A DNA stretch of 64,000 nt from Streptomyces sp. NBC_00078 (lineage in GTDB: Bacteria; Actinomycetota; Actinomycetes; Streptomycetales; Streptomycetaceae): contig NZ_JAPELX010000001.1 of the NCBI RefSeq assembly GCF_026343335.1, positions 9,036,913 to 9,100,912 on the forward strand, read 5' to 3'. The notes under the pieces are model-generated. The model did no database searches and was not told the DNA's origin. It worked only from the letters and a program-made list of their open reading frames with translations. Of the stretch, positions 60,431-64,000 are shown piece by piece. The position numbers and the translations under genes are program-made. The stretch's first letter is position 1. Each line of letters begins with the position of its first letter.

Positions 60431-62479
60431 CTACTCCCCTTCGTCCTGGCCGGAGACGATGCCGGTCTTGATGTGCCGGGCGATGTTCACATCCGGGCCG
60501 TATTCCTCGAGCAGGCCCTCTGCCCACAGCACGCTCTGGGTGCCCTCGTGCTTGACCATCCCGGGTGAGACGCCGAGCCGGAAGCCGCCGGGCAGCGGCT
60601 TGCCGTCCTGGTAGGGCAGGAAGTCGAGGGGGCTGGGGCCGTCGGAAGCGTACACGGCGCAGTCGGAGAGGATCGCGACCGGGTACAGGCCGGCGTGGGT
60701 GGCGAGCTTGAGCATCTTGCGGTGCATGTTGGTGCGGGCGCTGGCGATGACGGCGGCGCGGATGTCGGGGCGCCAGGTCGGGCGGGCGAGGGCGGGCCAC
60801 GCCTCGCCCGGCCGCCAGCCGCCGCTGCGGGCCCGCTCGCGCAGTTTGCCGATGCCGCCCTTGACGGTGGCCTTGACGGCGCTGAGTACCGCGGCAAGGA
60901 CGGGATCGGTCTGCTGGTAGCCGGCCATCGCGGCCAGGAACTGCTCTTCGGGCATGCCCGGGGTGACGCCGAGGCCGGCCATCGTGGCGACGTAGGCGTC
61001 CCGTAGCCGGGTGTACCAGGCGTCCAGGTAGGGGCCGTGTTCGTAGCGCAGGTAGGCCTCGAGGGGGGCGACGGGGTAGCCGAGCTCGACGGCGTAGGCG
61101 ACGGTCGGGGTGGCGTACCAGGCCGGGCCCTGGGGCGGCTCGCCGTGGGGGGTGAACGGGCTGGGCAGTCGCTCGTCGAGGCGGATGTGGGAGAGGTCGA
61201 CCAGCCAGGAGCCGGGCAGTTTCGCGTCAAAGGCCGGGCGGTGGACGTGGACGGGGGCGGACAGGCCGACGGTCAGCCGGTTGGCGGCCGCGGCGAAGGC
61301 CATGTTGACGTCGATGCCGACGACGTAGGGCTTCATGCATTCCTCGTCTGTCAGCGGCCTCGCCCACTGGTAGGCCTCTTCGTCCAGCATCTGGTCGGGG
61401 GTGCGCTGGTGGAAGCGGGGATACAGGGCGGCGACGGCCGGATGTCCGTCGGGGGCCTCGGGCGGGGCGCACTCCACCGCTTCCGTCAGCGAGCCGGGCA
61501 TCGGGCCGGACACCCAGCTGCCGGTGGCGGAGTCCTTCACCGCGCGGGTGGGCGGGCGCAGCGCGGTCATCAGTTCCAGTCCGGTGACTGCGGTGGAGCC
61601 GCACGGGGTGAGCACGCGGGTGGCGTAGGTGCCGAGCAGGCGGGCGAGTTCAGCCGGCTCCAGCTGGTCGGCTGTCCCCCAGGAACGGGCGTCGAGGGCG
61701 CCCCAGGGCAGGACGGCGAGCTGCACGCACTGGCGGCGCCCGTCCTGGGCCGGCCGGTAGATACGCGGCCAGAGGCCGAACCCACGGCGCGTCAGCTTCC
61801 ACTTCGCGCGGGCGAGTTGACGCACCACGGGATGATCGTCGGGCAGGCGCAGGCCCCGGCGGTCCTCCAGCTCCGCGGGCAGGCCGAAGCGGGCAGTTGC
61901 CTGAGCGGTGAGGACGATCAGCGGGTCCGAGTCCTTGCCGTGCCGGTGCAGCCTCTCCGCGCCCAGCCCGGACTGACGCACCACCCAGTCAGCCAGCTGC
62001 GGGATCGTGGCCGCGGGGCACTCCAGCAGCACCCCGCCCAGGCAGTAGGCGGTGCCGTCCCCGTCCAGCACCGCCAGCGGCCCGTTGGGAAACCGTGCGT
62101 CGGCAGCACGCGTTGGTCCGCTCGATCGAGCAGGACGTGCCGTCGGCGCCGGTGTGTTCTGGGTCGAGGGCGCAGAAGGCGGTTTCGGTCGGGCTGCGGG
62201 CCGGCTGGAGGGCGAGGGGGCGGGATGGCGCTGAGCAAGCCCCTCGAGCAAATGGCGGTATGCCTCGCGGCGCTCCCCCGTCGGCTCGGACCGGCCGGCC
62301 TCCCACGCCTCAATGCTCGGCACCCGCGTACCGAGCGCCTGGGCGATGGCGGCCCGGGTCAGCCCGGCCGCCTCACGCAGTCTTACCCGCTCGGCCGGCA
62401 AAGGCAGCACGGTACCGTCGTCGACGGCGGCAAGCAGCGAGTCGACAGCGGCGAACAGTTCCTGCGGCTGGTCCGTCAT
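60431..62479 (-). CDS. tap: Telomere-associated protein Tap
   Basis: 682 residues. XRE-type HTH at about 25-65 (RLREAAGLTRAAIAQALG, RVPSIEAWEAGRSEP), Pro/Ala/Ser-rich linker (about 78-125), then the conserved Tap body: AVLDGDGTAYCLGGVLLECP, RGFGLWPRIYRPAQDGRRQC, TDEECMKPYVVGIDVNMAFA, GSWLVDLSHIRLDERLPSPF, SAVKATVKGGIGKLRERARS and VIASARTNMHRKMLKLATHA. The DVNMAF and later acidic segments suggest a polymerase/RNase-H-like fold. Tap recognises the 3' overhang of the telomere and recruits Tpg (established). Operon order small HTH gene-tap-tpg. Confidence 0.95.
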   Translation of the reverse strand: MTDQPQELFAAVDSLLAAVDDGTVLPLPAERVRLREAAGLTRAAIAQALGTRVPSIEAWEAGRSEPTGERREAYRHLLEGLAQRHPAPSPSSRPAARPKPPSAPSTQNTPAPTARPARSSGPTRAADARFPNGPLAVLDGDGTAYCLGGVLLECPAATIPQLADWVVRQSGLGAERLHRHGKDSDPLIVLTAQATARFGLPAELEDRRGLRLPDDHPVVRQLARAKWKLTRRGFGLWPRIYRPAQDGRRQCVQLAVLPWGALDARSWGTADQLEPAELARLLGTYATRVLTPCGSTAVTGLELMTALRPPTRAVKDSATGSWVSGPMPGSLTEAVECAPPEAPDGHPAVAALYPRFHQRTPDQMLDEEAYQWARPLTDEECMKPYVVGIDVNMAFAAAANRLTVGLSAPVHVHRPAFDAKLPGSWLVDLSHIRLDERLPSPFTPHGEPPQGPAWYATPTVAYAVELGYPVAPLEAYLRYEHGPYLDAWYTRLRDAYVATMAGLGVTPGMPEEQFLAAMAGYQQTDPVLAAVLSAVKATVKGGIGKLRERARSGGWRPGEAWPALARPTWRPDIRAAVIASARTNMHRKMLKLATHAGLYPVAILSDCAVYASDGPSPLDFLPYQDGKPLPGGFRLGVSPGMVKHEGTQSVLWAEGLLEEYGPDVNIARHIKTGIVSGQDEGE

Positions 62480-62495
62480 CTGGGCTTTCCCCTTC

Positions 62496-62882
62496 TTACC
62501 TGACGCCCTGGCGGATCTCTTCGAGGCGGGTCATCAGCCGCTGATAACGCTGCGAAGCAGCCTGCTGCGAGTTCAGCCCCTGATGCTGCGCGATCTGACG
62601 CCAGTCCATGTCACGGCGCCTGGCTTCGATGACCACCTGGGACTCCAACCGGTCCAGCTGATGCCGCATGTCTTCGAACAAGCTAAGCGCCGCACCGAGA
62701 TCATCCGGGGTCACGTCCGCCGCACGGCCGCCGGTTTGCTGGTAGTTGGCGGCAGTCATCAGCAGCCGCCCCAGCAGGACGGCATCGCGTTCCAGGCTGC
62801 GCGCCGGACCCCACTGAGCGGTTGGGCCCTCCGCGAGGGCAGACAACCGCCGCCGGGCTTCATCGCGAGCATCATGTGCCAT
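62496..62882 (-). CDS. Small HTH protein at the head of the tap-tpg operon
   Basis: 128 residues. A helical N-terminal half (LERDAVLLGRLLMTAANYQQ, DDLGAALSLFEDMRHQLDRL) is followed by a helix-turn-helix-like segment, RRRDMDWRQIAQHQGLNSQQ then AASQRYQRLMTRLEEIRQ. This W-x-x-I-A...Q-A-A-x-x-R-Y pattern occurs in many uncharacterised streptomycete DNA-binding proteins. It is only 16 nt upstream of tap. The 37-bp inverted repeat starting 19 nt before its ATG is a likely binding site, perhaps its own. Possible regulator or telomere-complex accessory; not known. Confidence 0.65.
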   Translation of the reverse strand: MAHDARDEARRRLSALAEGPTAQWGPARSLERDAVLLGRLLMTAANYQQTGGRAADVTPDDLGAALSLFEDMRHQLDRLESQVVIEARRRDMDWRQIAQHQGLNSQQAASQRYQRLMTRLEEIRQGVR

Positions 62883-62900
62883 GTGCCCAGCTTACCTCAT

Positions 62901-62937
62901 TACTCAATGAAACAACGTATTGTTGTTTCATTGAGTA
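62901..62937. promoter_or_regulatory. 37-bp AT-rich inverted repeat before the tap-tpg operon
   Basis: Perfect 16-bp arms TACTCAATGAAACAAC and GTTGTTTCATTGAGTA around GTATT. It lies 19-55 nt upstream of the small HTH gene and 11 nt past the stop of the next gene, so it covers the operon's promoter. On the minus strand TTGTTT and TAATGA could serve as promoter boxes. Composition (about 70% AT) is strikingly unlike its surroundings. Confidence 0.75.
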
Positions 62938-62947
62938 TGGGTGGTGT

Positions 62948-63565
62948 TCAGGGGCATACACCGAGCTGCGGGACGCAGTGAAGCGTCCTCATGCCCCCGA
63001 TCGTGTCGGTCACTTGGTGGTCGCAGTGCTGCAGCAGATGCCTGAGGTCCTCGGGGAGTTCGGCGTGGTGGACCAGGATGAGTGCCACCCGGGTGGTGCG
63101 GTGCAGATGGACCAGGTCGGTCCACATGCCCATGTGCATGAGATGGGTGCGCAGCAACGTCACCGTGCGGGCGGCCCGGGTCCGGGCCACGGCGTAGGCA
63201 GCCTTGTGCTCACGCTTCCCATGAACCAGTGAGGCCCCCTCGGGAGGCGGTGGCCCCTCCCCCAAGGCCTGGCTCAGCTCGTCCCACACCTGTCGCTCAC
63301 GGTGGGGCTCAGCGGGATGGACCACCAGGTGACCTGCCGCCGGGTTGTAAATCTGCAGGGCAGCACGCGTGAATCCGACGTCATCACGGCTGTCGACGAC
63401 CACCCTGACGGGCGGACGCCGCGGAGTACACAGCAGATCCCATGACGGTGGCTCGTGCAGGCCGGGCCCGCACACCAGAAGGTCGACGCTCGTCTCTCCC
63501 AGAGCGTTGATGGGATTCACGGCATCTGCCAGCGCCGCTGTGATACAGCTGCCCGGAATGAGCAT
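62948..63565 (-). CDS. Uncharacterised protein upstream of the tap-tpg operon
   Basis: 205 residues, no family recognised. Seen: LADAVNPINALGETSVDLLV, WDLLCTPRRPPVRVVVDSRD, LQIYNPAAGHLVVHPAEPHR and HLHRTTRVALILVHHAELPE. The alternating hydrophobic strands and the DxxDD-like VVDSRDDVGF suggest an alpha/beta fold. No HTH or membrane segment. Same strand as tap-tpg but separated by the 37-bp inverted repeat. Good GC3 bias supports coding. Confidence 0.5.
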   Translation of the reverse strand: MLIPGSCITAALADAVNPINALGETSVDLLVCGPGLHEPPSWDLLCTPRRPPVRVVVDSRDDVGFTRAALQIYNPAAGHLVVHPAEPHRERQVWDELSQALGEGPPPPEGASLVHGKREHKAAYAVARTRAARTVTLLRTHLMHMGMWTDLVHLHRTTRVALILVHHAELPEDLRHLLQHCDHQVTDTIGGMRTLHCVPQLGVCP

Positions 63566-64000
63566 GTGCGCTGTTCACCGGCATGTGGCACGAGGTCGCT
63601 CATGGCGCCCCCGGAGTAAGTCGTGTGACGTGATGCCGCGCTCGATCGGACTTCCATCAGCACCTCGGCTGCTTGCGGGGCACGGGCCCGTCCATCCTCA
63701 GGGCGCGGAAGAGGTCTTCGCGCAGGGTGCGTACGAGCGGAAACCGAGCCATGCCCAGATCACTTGCTCGCGTGCGGTGCTGCGGAGCGCGGCGAGTGTC
63801 CTGCTGGCGTCGGCGTCTCCATGAAGGCACGTCATACCGCCGGCCTTGATGGCGTCATCGATCGCGGTCTTGGCCGTGCTCGGTGCGGGGGTCGGCACCA
63901 GGGCGGGCTTGGTCGGGCCAGCTGCCAGGAGTACTGGCCTCTTTCCAATCGGCCGGGTACAGAAGTCATGTCAGGGATCCCTGGTGATCGGAGCAGGCTG
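63566..64000. other. Right-hand end of the window, no supported gene
   Basis: A minus-strand frame at 63698-63898 contains LAALRSTAREQVIWAWLGF and might be the tail of a gene beginning outside the window or broken by a frameshift. I cannot assign it. No repeats or structured elements stand out. Confidence 0.3.

Noticed and set aside
1..64000. CRISPR arrays, tRNA or rRNA genes
   Set aside because: No regularly spaced repeats, no cloverleaf with a CCA-proximal T-arm, and no conserved rRNA segment were seen on either strand.

Overview
The window looks like an accessory, subtelomeric part of a linear Streptomyces (or close actinomycete) replicon. Its GC content is high, with strong third-position GC bias, GTG starts and GTGA/ATGA stop-start overlaps. 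It carries secreted glycoside hydrolases with Tat/Sec signals, an LAETG sorting signal and, near the right end, a terminal-protein pair (tap-tpg) typical of linear streptomycete chromosomes and plasmids. No rRNA, tRNA or CRISPR array was seen. Decayed transposases, integrase and relaxase pieces and truncated enzymes occur throughout, so this is a region of heavy turnover.

Layout. 0-6.3 kb: IS1182, IS256 and ISL3 remnants, a recombinase remnant, a broken quinone-oxidoreductase-like gene, and two tandem secreted GH54 alpha-L-arabinofuranosidases with CBM42 domains. 6.3-12 kb: an aminoglycoside-phosphotransferase-like kinase, an ECF sigma factor and a copper operon (CopC-CopD fusion, small membrane protein, YcnI). 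12-17 kb: a nonsense-interrupted PP-loop protein and a PadR-ABC-FtsX operon. 17-19 kb: IS200 and IS630 remnants and an aldo/keto reductase remnant. 19-22.2 kb: a NarL-type two-component system with an orphan Tat-exported binding protein. 22.2-24 kb: a 34-bp perfect palindrome and a broken MobF-relaxase-like gene. 24-30.3 kb: secreted GH29 fucosidase, CBM13-SGNH esterase and a sortase-anchored SGNH esterase.

30.3-47.3 kb holds an aromatic/acyl-CoA catabolic cluster: truncated etfA, etfB, an ACMSD-type amidohydrolase, several gene stumps, a LigB-type extradiol dioxygenase, an IclR regulator, an FAD monooxygenase, a three-component Rieske dioxygenase (ferredoxin, alpha, beta), a cis-diol dehydrogenase-like SDR, two acyl-CoA dehydrogenases (one frameshifted), a degenerate dienelactone-hydrolase-like protein, an acyl-CoA ligase and a double CoA-transferase cut off by insertion sequences. 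Four copies of an inverted repeat, GTTCC-N7-RGAAC, sit in the promoter regions of this cluster. I propose they are the operators of its IclR protein. Ring hydroxylation, diol dehydrogenation and extradiol cleavage would work alongside CoA activation and ETF-linked dehydrogenation of a side chain. The substrate cannot be named from sequence.

47.3-51.1 kb: two adjoining insertion sequences, an IS1634-like element (TSD CTAG) placed exactly at the left end of an IS630-family element that carries a passenger gene. 51.4-52.9 kb: a lower-GC glycosyltransferase. 53-59.8 kb: a UvrD-like helicase operon, an XRE regulator, uncharacterised genes and a frameshifted zinc-ribbon/Vsr-like/helicase-associated-repeat protein. 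59.9-63.6 kb: a small HTH protein gene, tap and tpg in one operon behind a 37-bp AT-rich inverted repeat, then an uncharacterised gene. The last 400 bp hold no gene I can support.
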